A stretch of DNA of 64,000 bases from Actinomucor elegans (taxonomy: Eukaryota > Mucoromycota > Mucoromycetes > Mucorales > Mucoraceae). Where the stretch lies: the NCBI GenBank assembly GCA_026027325.1, contig JAMSLZ010000008.1, positions 558,001 through 622,000 of the forward strand. The letters are read 5' to 3'. The notes beneath the pieces were generated by a model, which worked only from the letters and a program-made list of their open reading frames with translations, did not search any database and was not told the DNA's origin. Within the stretch, counting starts at the first letter, position 1. Each line of letters starts with the position of its first letter. Shown here piece after piece: positions 48,070-63,408 of the stretch. The position numbers were made by a program, and so were the translations under genes.

Positions 48070-48983
48070 TTACATGCCCATTTGATACATTCTTTCAAGA
48101 GCTTGTTTTTGAAGAACGGATTCTTGAAACTTTCTTAATTGTTCATTTTCATTCATCATACGTTCTAATTCAGCCAAAAGAGAAGTTTGGTTTCTCTTCA
48201 AGTGTTGCAAATGTTGAACAGCTAGTAAATTAATTAGAATCTATTAATGAAACTGCATATATAAACAACTTACTGCGATGCAATAAAGCAGCTTTGCTCA
48301 TCTTCTTATTGACACAGCCGGGCAAATGTTGGCGCAATTCTTCGAATCCATCCTTGATTTGAGCGCGACGCTTTTGTTCAGATTGAATGTGGATTTGTCT
48401 GCGCACCTCTTGAGCAGATACATCTTCTTCAAGGTCCGAAGAAGATGAGCTGTTATTGTTTTGTTGATCACTGCAGTCATCATCTTTCTTGCTATTTGTA
48501 CGTCTACGCTTCTTGCTGTTGGAAGATCCGTTTTCATACGTTTCTTTCGAGTACTGATGAAACTCAGGCAAAAAGGATTCAGGTAACTTGTTGACGTTGG
48601 CAATCTTTTCAGTGATGGTTGCATGATGGGGTGATAACAATGGAGTAGATACAGTGGGAGGTGAAAGACGCGAAGACATGGATTCGGGGCTGGAAGAACC
48701 TTGCTGAGGTTGAGAGAGGATGGTGTGAGGCTGATAGACTTCGTATGAAGCAGGTGTCATCATGATCGGTTGAGCCAAGTTTTCGAGCCCATTACTGTCG
48801 CCATAGTAACCAAAAGCTATAAAAGTGACGTCACGTTAGTTTTCTAGTTACAATAGTATAAATACATCTATTGGTACCTGAAGGATAAAGTTGAGCATCG
48901 TATGATTCGAGCTTGGACATGGTAGAGTAAGTAGTGGGCATGATGTATTCGTCAAAGCCAAATTCAGATTCAATGGTGTTCAT
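48070..48983 (-). CDS. bHLH (Max/Mlx-like) transcription factor
   Basis: Three exons: 48983-48878, 48816-48274, 48221-48070; 266 residues. The N-terminal half is Ser/Pro-rich and lacks known domains. The basic region and helix 1 (EVRRQIHIQSEQKRRAQIKD, then FEELRQHLPG) carry the His/Glu/Arg pattern (IQSEQKRR) expected for E-box binding of CACGTG type. Helix 2 is KMSKAALLHRTVQHLQHLKR, continuing into a leucine-zipper-like helix (LLAELERMMNENEQLRKF), near residues 195-255. The short loop and the sequence are closest in memory to Mlx/Max family members, such as fungal carbon and lipid regulators; targets are unknown. Intron 1 carries a CRE palindrome. CACGTG sites occur near 15510 and 16077 in this window, but no link is implied. 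Confidence 0.88.
48826..48833. promoter_or_regulatory. CRE palindrome in intron 1 of the bHLH gene
   Basis: A full TGACGTCA site, the ATF/CREB-type bZIP target, lies inside the 61-nt first intron. An 8-bp site could occur by chance but is rare in AT-rich DNA. Confidence 0.35.
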
Positions 48984-49566
48984 CTTTTTTTGTTAATTCA
49001 GGTAGATGAGTGTTAAAGGAGAGTAAATGTTTTATTTGAAGGAAAGTATGATATTTGATAATAAAATGATGTGTTGGTTATTGAATGAGTGATTAACCAA
49101 CTGTGATTTTACTATGTATTATGGAGGGGTATTCTGAATGATAAAGAAGAAGAAATAAATATAAAAAAAAAGTAAACACAGTATTTAAACGCACCAAAGA
49201 ACCTTTTTTTTTTTTTTAATTATTAACGTGGTACAAAATATAAAAATCTTGCTCATCACTCTTCATCTAGATTGTCCTTCTTCTTTTACTGCTCCAAACT
49301 TGGATTTCTATTGGATTATTATAAAATGTGGTCATTTACAGACATACATCTATAAGATATGTTTTTTACTTAAATAAAGGACATCAGTTCTAATAAAGAA
49401 GGTTTCAATTACATATACTTTGAGTAACCCTTCTGATATAAAAATAAGCTAATTGGAAACAAAGCGGTTACACCTTATTGAACTCCACTAACTGCCATTT
49501 TGCCTAAAGAAAAGCTCCCTAACATAATCCCTTTCATCGTACTTTCCTCCTACTTTATTACTACTA

Positions 49567-50340
49567 TCAAGGTAGTTCCATTTCAGTTGTACAAATGTCT
49601 TGCCAGTCTTCGATAACGGACTTAACTATACTAGGTTGATTAATCCATACTGATAATAACACTACGCCTTCTTCCCTTGACTTGATACTTTGGAATCCCT
49701 TTAATGATGTACATGACCGTTTAGTTTCCAATTCATTGCTGTACATCTCCAAGATAGATCTCATAAAATTCACTACAATAACAATCAGAACAAAAAAGTG
49801 GACTGTGCACCAGTAGTATTACCAAAGCTATTTAAAGAACATGTTTGATAGATAGCCTGCTGATTGGCAAAATCAATACCATGAGTATCTTTTGCGCGAT
49901 CATAGATCGCCGCAAGTTCTTTATATTGACCCTGCATCTTTTGATATTGCTTAGCCTACAATAACAACATCAGCCGAGATCAACCGAGATTCTCCAAGAT
50001 CTTACCATTTTTTCAACTAGATCTATTAGATTCTCATTCTGCTTTTCGATAATCACTTGCATCTTGGAATCAAACTTTTGAATAATATTAGGGCATGTCA
50101 TTGTTAATAAAGGATGCCAGTACTGCGTCTCATCAACATATCTTTTTTTTTTACAGAAAGAATTAAGTATAGCATTCCTGAGATTCTAATTTACTACCTT
50201 GATTGGATCACTGAATTACTTAATGTATTTGCAACAGGAAAGGCATGTGAGTTGAGTTCTTCCCAAGTATCTCTTGCTCTTTTAAATTCTTCAATTAGTG
50301 TGCTCAATCTTCTTTGAATAGTGCCAATATTAAGTGCCAT
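49567..50340 (-). CDS. CINP-like protein (CDK2-interacting protein homologue)
   Basis: Four exons: 50340-50198, 50141-50006, 49955-49823, 49772-49567; 205 residues, close to animal CINP (about 212). Matches recalled from CINP: an N-terminal helix with DTWEELNSHAFPVANTLSN (human-type W-x-x-LN-x-x-F-x-x-AN-x-x-N), a central coiled coil (IIEKQNENLIDLVEKMAKQY, KMQGQYKELAAIY), and a C-terminal block with LEMYSNELETKRS and LLSVWINQPSIV (animal LEMYRKELLLKR and LSMWLHQPYV). In animals CINP is part of the AFG2A-AFG2B-C1orf109-CINP complex; an AFG2B-like gene lies about 9 kb away here. Exon 2 uses an acceptor in an A-rich stretch, the only choice that keeps frame. Call rests on recalled motifs. Confidence 0.75.
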
Positions 50341-52555
50341 GCTACTTGAATCTATAAACAAACGCGTCCAAAGAAGTGAATAATATTTCGTTTCACTGTC
50401 AAATCTCTATAGATTCAATAACCGCAGAAAAATCATGAATTAAACTTCTGAAGGTATACCTCCTGACTTTCATTTATGCAGTAGATTATATTTGTTTCGA
50501 GATAAGGTTTTGCCATACAAGTACTTGGCGTCTTTTATTCAAAAAGTAGACTATATGAAGTTTCGATAGCTAGTTATGATTCGTTCAATCAATCAAGAAA
50601 CAAGCATACCAAGGGAGATCTCTACTGTTTAATTCTTCGTCATATAAAACATATTTCTTAGTAACTCCCTTTTGTTAAAAAATAAAAATCTAGATGATGT
50701 TTTACTGAATGCGGTAGTTCATTCTAAATATGAGCTGATAATCACCTGCGACATTTGGCTGATTGACTGATAGATCTGTAGATATCTAAACTAATTTAAG
50801 TGAGATGTACATAATACTTTTCTTTTAACCATTAATACTATATCACGGTTCATTACTCCTAAGGTATACTAATATGTTCTAGTAAGTATATTTATTCATA
50901 TTGATTAAATGCTGATAATTGAACGCCACATTTGACTGAGATCAGCCAAGAGATCTATTGATCATTAGAACTATTTATATGCAACCAACCATGAAATGAT
51001 ACATAGTGCGATAGAGATTATTTATTCTTAATATAAACGCGTAGTAGATAGTATGTAATAATGAAAATAAGCCGGCATATTACACTTCATATTGAATAAT
51101 CACATTTAACGACTTAACTGTGTGTCTTCTGTCTATAAAGCACTAGTAATACCATAGTATCGAGAGGTGCTCATGTATATAAAAGTAAGCAGGATATGTA
51201 TTGAGTATGCTGGCCTTTGGAGCAAGGAGGGTTTATATATTCAACAAATGACTGTACGCGATTTTTGTTACTATTGTTAAACCACACATGAAATCCTGCT
51301 TCATCATGGGTGATGAAAAAAGAATTATCTCTAGAAAACAACCCTGATATAGTACAGCTGGCAAATAAAACCAAACTCGCTTTCTTGAAGACCCTTTTAT
51401 TTCGAACTATTCTCCATCATTCAGATAAATCCTACTAATTGGTTCAATGCATGCCAATGTGATGTTGATTGTTACAGAAACGTTGGTACATATTCAATAA
51501 ATGAATCGATACATTTTTCTAAAGTTTTGATCGTAGGCCTTGTCCTGACTATTGAACTCATACATATTTGGGCCTATTTTTTTCTGGGACAGAAGCTATA
51601 CTACATTATTTGATGTATAATTCAAATTTATGCAGATGATATTAACACTTGTCAATTAAACGTCAAATTAAAGGAATGATAGAATGAATGACCACGGGAA
51701 AAAAATGAACAAATGGGAGTTGAAGCTATTAATACGAATTCCAATATTTGTAAATCTTTCGACCGTCTAGTAGAAAAGGTATTGGTATAGCATAACGAAC
51801 AATATCCGTAGCAATGATTAATTTTTAAATGAAGCCATCTAAACAAACCCTTTTATAACAAAACCAGTAAACCAGTTACTGGAATGACAAATTGGCTTGC
51901 TATTTTATCAGAAAGAGTATTTCCTTTTCCAATTTAATAAAGCATTTCTTTGCTTTACCTAGGACTTAAGCAGAAATTCTTTCTGCATAAACAAACAGAG
52001 TTGGATATCTTCTATAATTGGGATTGACTGACTAGTTATTCCTTATTGTACAGTGCTTCTTGTTGGAATGAGAATCTATAATTTGATCAGTAATAAAGAT
52101 CATTATTTAATTGCTTTCGTGGGTAATTAACAAAAAAAAAAAACTGAAAGGAGAGTTGGTGAAATCCATTATAAATTGTATTAGCAGTAAAGATAAATGT
52201 CTAAGCATATTAAAAAATATATATGCTTACTATGATGACAAGCTGTCCAGTACACATTTTGATAATCTATCCAAACTATTGCTGCATCACGTCATAAGGA
52301 AAGAGAGCCTGGGGGTGTAAAAGCATATATACTGCAAGTTCATATCAAATATAATATTACTTATTAATATGTTGTGTATACTTCTACCAATGCAAATTAA
52401 ATAAAGTTAACCCCAGGTAATGTATATGTAGTTGAAGAAAACTTCATTTCGTGTTTTTTTAATGTTCAATTTCCGCAGCCAATCACAGAAAGAAATCGTT
52501 TAGTAAAGGAATTGAATGCACCCAACTTGTGCCTTTTGCTTTTCTACTATATACA
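50341..52555. other. AT-rich spacer with internal near-duplicates
   Basis: About 2.2 kb, no gene recognised. Two related segments, near 50735-50800 and 50920-50985, share GATAAT, ACATTTG-CTGA and AGATCT blocks about 180 nt apart. Promoter of the UNC-45-type gene lies at the end (CCAATC at 52479-52484). ORFs near 51171 and 51652 show no domain. Confidence 0.5.
52479..52483 (+). promoter_or_regulatory. CCAAT box upstream of UNC-45-type gene
   Basis: GCAGCCAATCACAG about 75 nt before the presumed start at 52556. Same hexamer as upstream of SWC4, RPL13A and RPN10. Confidence 0.4.
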
Positions 52556-54928
52556 ATGGCAAAAGGTAAACATAAAAACTACTTGAAGCTTACCAAATTA
52601 ACACATATACATAGAAAGTAACGAGGTTCGAAATTAAAGCAAGATGACCTTATTTAAATCATAGAAAACTCACCTTTTGACTTTTAGACTTTGCAGGAAC
52701 AACTGGCCGAGTTGAAAAAGGAATTAGAAAGCAATAGCAGTAATGATAAAGTAACAGCTAGCATTCTACTGAAAAGAGCGCAAGTATACGAGTCCCTTGA
52801 CCAGATAGAGCACGCAAAGGATGATGTTTTAACAGCTATCAAACGCGACGCGGATATTCAACAAGAAGCCAAGGAATTACTGTTACGTTTCTCTCATCAT
52901 AAACAACAACCATTAGACTCTACGACTACAGACGCTCAAGATCCTCGTATAATCACTTTTCAACATTACTTAGCCGACCTTGAAAACTTTGATAATGTTT
53001 CCAAAATCCGTTCTTTTGTGAGTTCAAACGACTTTGTGCAGGTGTTGACAGCCTGTGGCACGCCTGACACGCCACCACGCGTCAAAAGTTTGTCTTTTAT
53101 GATACTGACGCGACTGTTCAATCCTTCAGCAACTAACGACAAGAACAGCAAGTATCCAATGACATTTATCATTGAGCAATGCGCTGCTTGTTTTGCTCAT
53201 TGTATGGATCAAGGAAAAAATGAAAGTAAATTACTAGCCTATCGTACGCTGACAGCTATCTTTCAGACCAGTATGACAGTAGGTTCTGCTATTCTATGTC
53301 AAGAGGGTACTGTGGAGGAAATTATGGATGTGGTTGAGTTCGAGACAGTACCTGTTCAACTTGCTATCGCTGAAGTTTTGACTATTGCTTCATCCGACAA
53401 GACCTGTCGAAAGCAGATTTTGAAATACGGGTCAGATTGGTTAGCTAAAATGGCTGGGCAGTCAAAAACAGATCCTCAGTTAAAGGCAGCAGCTGGTACG
53501 GCATTGACAAAGTTAAGAGCACAGTCTGATATGCCGACTGATGACGATGTTACTGGTTCATCCGCCTCGGGAGAGAAGAATACCAACCTAGAAGACGCTA
53601 TGCGTAGAATGCATCTCACCAATGAAAGTTTAGTAGACTCGTTGAAGCAGATCATCAAATCAAAGTCGTCTGATGCTAGTCTTGTATTGAATGCAGTGGA
53701 AGGTTTAGCTTACTCTTGTTTGAAGCCTGAAATCAAGGAATCTTTAGGTCAAGATCAAGAATTCTTAAAGTGTTTATCCACTCTAGCCATCAGTACAGCA
53801 CGCGAAGATACAGCCAACAGCAATCCACTTTTATTTGGTATAGGCACTATCTTTGCCAATTTGACCATGTATCGACCTGTATTAGATGAGCAACAAAAAC
53901 AAATGAAAAAACTTCGTGATTTAGCAAATGCCAAGCAGTCTGGGAACCCTTCTTCATCAGCAGACCAAGAAGATGCTCGAGAAAACGATGACGCTGTAGA
54001 GGCACGTATTAAGAATGCAGTGGCCAATGGTGCTTCTATAGCTCTCATGGTATTATCCAAAAACAGTAGTGTCAATATACGTGCCGTAGCAGCACAGACC
54101 TATCTCAATCTTGTTACACCTCAATCTACGCGAGGCCAGTTATTGCAACAAGGCATTATCAAAGGCTTATTACCTCTATCGCGCGATACCTCGTCAGGTG
54201 CCAACACAGCTATTTTAGCCTGTCAAGCTTTAGCCAAACTAGCCATCACTACCGATCCTCGTATCGCTTACCAAGGTGACACTATCTTGGATATGGTTCG
54301 ACCTTTTTTACAGCTTTGCAAAGATACCAGCAGCCAGTTGCGTCAATTTGAAGGGTTGATGGCTTTGACCAACCTAGCATCAGTCGATGATCGTGTACGT
54401 TTGTTGATTGAAAATGCGGAAGGTATGCCTGTATTTGAAAACCTACAATTATCCAACAACGATATGGTGCAGCGAGCAGCTACAGAAATGGTTTGTAACA
54501 TGACATTTTGCGATCCGGTCTTTGAACGTTACAGTGATCCCAAACTATCACAAAATAGAATTCGACTGCTGATGATCTTGTCTGATCATGAAGATCCTGC
54601 AACACGCCGTGCAGCTTCCGGTGCTTTAGCTATCTTGGCTAATAGCCCTGGTACTTGTGAAATGATCTTGAAGGTGGATAAATGCTATGAAAGAATTGCT
54701 AGAATGATAGATTTAGAAGAAACTGTAGATGTTCAACATAGAGGCATTGAAATTATTCGATGCTTGATTCAACACAACAGTAAGCAAGCAGTTGACGGCT
54801 TAGTGAAAGGAGAAACACATAGAAAATTGATTGAGCTTATTAAAAGCTGTCAAGTGCAAGTGGTCCGATCTGCTGCTATGGAAGTCCTTAAGCTTTTTGT
54901 TGAAAATGGGGTACAGTTGCAAGTTTAA
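52556..54928 (+). CDS. UCS myosin chaperone (UNC-45/CRO1/She4 type)
   Basis: Co-chaperone for myosin folding with Hsp90/Hsp70. Coding exon 52691-54928 is long (about 745 codons) and uninterrupted. An N-terminal helical pair resembles one TPR (ASILLKRAQVYESLDQIEHA, DDVLTAIKRD). The central region starts LADLENFDNVSKIRSFVS, followed by armadillo-type repeats of the UCS domain; the C-terminal part has VQRAATEMVCNMTFCDPVFE, RRAASGALAILANSPGTCE and HRGIEIIRCLIQ as in UNC-45. No ATG opens the exon, so a 5' exon must exist; ATG 52556 (MAKG) is the likely start, but its obvious donors do not give the right phase. Length without it is close to fungal CRO1/She4. Confidence 0.88.
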
Positions 54929-57250
54929 TAAAGTCGGTTTAATACTTATCCTTCCATATACTGATTGGAATTTCTCTACTCTGATTCTGGACAACTAAAA
55001 TCTTTACACTGATTTATCGCTTGATACCTCAAACTTTTACACCCATTCAAAAAAACTTCCTATTTGAAAGGCTCTTGAAAAGTAAATTCAGCTTATTTTA
55101 CATCATTTACTGCCGATCTTTGATTCTGGGTTATTTACTCTATATAATATATGGGATTTACACCCACTCTAGCACCTGAGTCAAATAAAAAGCGCTCCTT
55201 AATCAAGAATTATGGCTGATCAAGCTTGTAAACTGGAAAAAAAAAAGCATACGTATGTACTCACAGACGCGAACTCAATCCGAAGACTACAGTATATCCA
55301 CTGAATCATACTAAACCTTATTTTATCCAACTTGTACAGAAATGCGTGATCCATATAAAAGCCTACCTTGGTAGGTAATTTAGTTACATCCGAAAGTATA
55401 TATCAGTTAGCCATTATGAATACAAAACGTCGATTTTAAATTTGCGTACTTGTTGGTTTCTACAAAAGTTTTCTTGGGAAGAACATCAAGATTTAGGGCT
55501 CAATACTATCAAAAGCGAGAGCTATAGGTACATGATTGAGTGGTTGACTGACTTTCCTAAGGTATTGTACCGCGGAATAATCAAGATAATAGAATTATAT
55601 GTATATCACATTGCGAATATAATTAGATAGGCTAATATATCTGATGTGATGGTATATATTCATGTAAAAAAAAGTTATTTTCTACAAGAAGCTTTCTTTA
55701 TTGGGTTGTGTATAATAGCAGTAGATTGGACCATCAAATATTAAAGTAGTTTGATGTTCCAATAAGACAAGTATATAATCCTGAATTTAATAAACTGCTT
55801 TACTTGACCTATGTTATATTGTGACAAAGTATCATCATCTGCTATGTATACAATTGTTCTTCAGTTTCACTTCCTTTAAGAAATATTAATAGTTTGGCCA
55901 TTCCTCGTTGTAGAGTAAGTACCAGACATAAAAATGGAATGCTCTCTCTTTCTATTATTATTATCTTCTGTCGAACTGGTATCACTACGAATGACTAGAT
56001 ACTCTTGGAGCAGGTGTTTTGCAGCCCATGCTGGAAATAATTTAAGTCAACAGAAGATAGTTTAAACACAATATATTTGCCAGCACCATAGTTTTCAGTA
56101 CCTATCTATCAGCTTTTATATTCCTTTGTGCGATGATCTTTTAGAACAGCAACAGAGTTCTTTTTGGGACTTTGTTTAGACTTAATATGTCTTTTTATGT
56201 CCTGAATAGTTCTTTCGAGAATTCGAGCATTTATCATTCAAAGTTCTCCAAGTTGAAAAATAATGTAGGCCAAATATTCAAAAAAAATATGTTAACTTGA
56301 AAGATATGGGGAAGAAAAGGTACAATTTTTATTATTATCTATATCATATTGGAAAAATAAAATGTGACTCAGGGAGTATGTATCACATTTTCAGCCTTTG
56401 TTCTGTCAACTGTAGGATTCCTAGTCGATGGTTGCTTGTAAATGGCCTTGGCTCTCTTATGTAAATAACTAAAGCTAAGGACATAGTAGGATATGCTATA
56501 TTAATACCTTCTCTATTAAATAAAGACAGAGTATATGTTACTTGGAAACCTTATTAAAACAAGTGCATGTACAAAGTTGCATAATATTACCAATACTGTC
56601 TAATATCTTCATTGAAACCAAAGGCTCTGTTTTGCTAAATAAATTAACGTACACTTGATTTGAATCAACCCAATTGAGAGACATGGGAATTCATAGAATT
56701 AAAGCTATAACACTTATTACTTGATTTCCAAGTTTACGTTATCCCACTTTAAATTAGGTGAAAGCACCATACTTTACTCATATTTTCCATGAATCCACCG
56801 TGTTCATTTTATTTTTCACATGGCGGTGACAACGGTATACAAATTACCTTTACAACTTTAAAACAGCCGTGGTATTAGAGAAACTTTTACCACTTAAGTG
56901 CGATATATTAACATTACTTGCACATATTCTCATAGCACGTCAAATAGTATAAAAACTATGTTAATATTATTAATATAATACCGAGTTGTTATTGAATTAT
57001 GTTGGTTTTCTCGATGTTACCCATACACTTCAAATTCCAAACTAATAATGACAGTTCTCATCTCTTTGTGGACCCTTCTACTCCGCTTTTTTTTCACACT
57101 GCGATGCGGTTGGAATTGAGAATACACACGCTTGGATCGTCCAGAGTATATTTTCTATGACAAATATATATACACACGTAGTATTTAAATGACCGAATAC
57201 ACTTGAAAAAAAAACAAGATTACCCCACTTCTTTTTCTCTTTTTCTCTAT
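54929..57250. other. AT-rich spacer with a DIRS relic
   Basis: About 2.3 kb without a recognised gene. It holds a decayed DIRS right terminus at 56299-56416. A CATGCTGGAAATAAT segment near 56030 could be a worn piece of the YR gene (HAGW region), but that is weak. Confidence 0.5.
56299..56416 (+). mobile_element. Decayed DIRS-like right terminus (relic)
   Basis: Aligns with the right end of the complete element at 30470-30580 with many substitutions: GAAAGATATGGGGAAGAAAAGG against GAAAGATATAGGGAAGAAAGGG, then GGAAAAATAAAATGTG-CTCAGGGAGTATGTATCACATT, ending TGTAGG followed by ATT as the complete element ends ATTAGG followed by ATT. No intact ORF precedes it. Orientation is the same. Confidence 0.65.
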
Positions 57251-61223
<3,973 letters not shown>

Positions 61224-61587
61224 TCGCGGTATTTCATTTTATTCAATCTATTAATAGTACACTTGAATCTCAGCTTTACACCGCATGATTTGATTCTCCT
61301 ACTCTTGTTCTTTCTCGCGTTCCCTTTTTATAGTCCTTTTTTATTGCCTTTCATCCTTAATAATCCCTTTTTCTTTTTTTTTCTTTCTTCTTTCTTTCTT
61401 TCCTGTCCTTTTGATATAAAAAGAATACAGGAAAAAAATATCTTGGAAAAGCAAGTTATAAATACACTTTTTGTTATTTTTAAACCGTACGTTTCGTGAC
61501 AAGATAATAAAATAGAAAAAAAAATTTTTATACTTACACAAGAAATAGGGTTACCATAGCAACTATCCTTTTATTACATAACGAAAC

Positions 61588-63272
61588 ATGGGACGTAAAA
61601 AAATCAAGATTCAACCCATCAAGGACGATCGTAACAGACAGGTACCTTTGAGCGCTTGTAAAAAAAAAAAAAGACGCGAAACTAATACTCGGCACTGATA
61701 GGTTACGTTTTTAAAAAGAAAGCATGGTTTAATGAAGAAGGCTTACGAACTAAGTGTATTATGTGATTGTGAAATCGCCTTGATTATATTCAACAATAAT
61801 GGCAAGCTTGTTCAATATGCTAGTACAGACATTGATAAAATACTCATGAAGTATACCGAAGTATGTATATTTTTTCGGCTGTTTGACCGGGAACAAAAGG
61901 GCTCATTTTCTTAATGTAGTATAATGAACCTCATGAAAGTAAATCGAATCAAGATTTCATTAATTCTTCCGATCAAGACTCAGTCAAAGGTGAAGAAGAT
62001 GGTATAACAGCTGAGGATAATGATATGATGATGATGAATGCAGGTAGTAGCAGTAAAAAGACCATGCCAACTGTGACAGTTCCTACCCAAGCCAATCATA
62101 AACCATCTGTCATGGGTTATAACGCAATGGCTCATCAACAGCAACCAAATCAAATGCCACCTCAGATATACTATCCCCAGCAACAGCAACAACAGCAACA
62201 GCAGCAACAACAGAGTCAAATGAGATATGGTCCACCACCTGGATATGAACTATATGGTATGCCGCCTCAACAACAACAACAGCAACAACAACCGCAACCG
62301 CAACCGCAGCAACCAGGGCCTATGTATATGATGGGTAATACGAATGTTCCATCTCAACAACCTATGCCTACGTATGCAATTGTACCTCCACATCAACCGC
62401 CTTATCATCCTCAACCATCGCCTTATGCTCAACCGCCTCACTATTCAGTTTCTCCTCAGCCCTCTGCAGCTCAACATAGTCGACAAACCTCTTTACAATA
62501 TGCTATCAATAACACAAGCAATGTCTCTTCACCCAATCTCGGTCCACCTGCCAGCCCTGCCATGTCTACTCATAGTAATATGAGCAGTACAAATAACAAG
62601 AAACCTCCCAAACTAAGAGTCCAAATACCGGCAGATAATCAAGATGGATCACCTACAATAAAGCATAGACAGCAATCCTCTATCTCTTCAACTACTAGTA
62701 GTATAGTCAAAGAAGAAAAGGAAGAATCTACCAACACATTACCCAAGCCAACGCAGCAGCAGCAGCAGCAGCAACATCAGCAACATCAGCAACAACATTA
62801 TTATCGTCAACCAGAACCAGGACCGCCTTCAGCATTACCTTCTCAATTCGCACAAAACCTACCTTCTCCATCCACTTTTTATCCCGAGTTTTATCAACAG
62901 AATGAATTACCAAGTCCTTTAAACTTTTCATCCACACCCATTACTGCGAATAATAACACAACTAGCACCTCTCATTCAAATACACCTCATAATAATGCAT
63001 TTCATTGGCCAACTGTACCACCACAACAAAGAGATTATAGACCTTCACCATTGAAACCAGAATTACTGTAAGTTTTCTTTTTTTATTTTTTTTGTATTAT
63101 GAAATCAATTTTATTTTTTTCTGTTATTAATCCGTTTCATGTTAGTGAAAGCAATACCAACCCAAACAAACGGGCTTTTGATGAAACGAATGACAACGAT
63201 AATAGTAGTAACAATAGTAGTAGTAGTAGGCCCACTATGAAGAAATCTAAGCAAAAAGATATTATTGCCTAA
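61588..63272 (+). CDS. MADS-box transcription factor, MEF2/RLM1 type
   Basis: Four exons: 61588-61641, 61702-61860, 61920-63067, 63146-63272; 495 residues. The MADS domain is complete at residues 1-58: [39 protein letters not shown], then [18 protein letters not shown]. The MEF2-like N-terminus and IxF of the second half argue for the RLM1/MEF2 class, which controls cell-wall integrity in fungi. A MEF2-like extension is suggested by [12 protein letters not shown]. The remaining 400 residues are Gln/Pro/Ser-rich low complexity with several poly-Gln runs and a phospho-site-like NYxx. It ends in a basic Lys-rich tail ([11 protein letters not shown]). About 108 bp separates its stop from the octanoyltransferase start. 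Confidence 0.95.
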
Positions 63273-63369
63273 AAAAAAAAAAAATGAAAAAAAAAAATAA
63301 AAAAATTTCCAAAAGGGAAATATTTAAATAAAACCACATAAAAAAATCAGCTTTTTCTTTTCTTTTCCC

Positions 63370-63408
63370 ATGTATTCGACATGCGAGCCTTGTTTTTGTC
63401 TCATTTAA
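63370..63408 (+). promoter_or_regulatory. Upstream ORF overlapping the octanoyltransferase start
   Basis: ATG at 63370 begins a 12-codon frame ending TAA at 63406-63408, overlapping the main ATG (63381) out of frame by 28 nt. Any ribosome starting there would bypass the main start, so it may lower translation; inferred from sequence only. Confidence 0.4.

Noticed and set aside
50114..50317. Plus-strand frame of 67 codons
   Set aside because: Antisense to exon 1 and intron 1 of the CINP-like gene.
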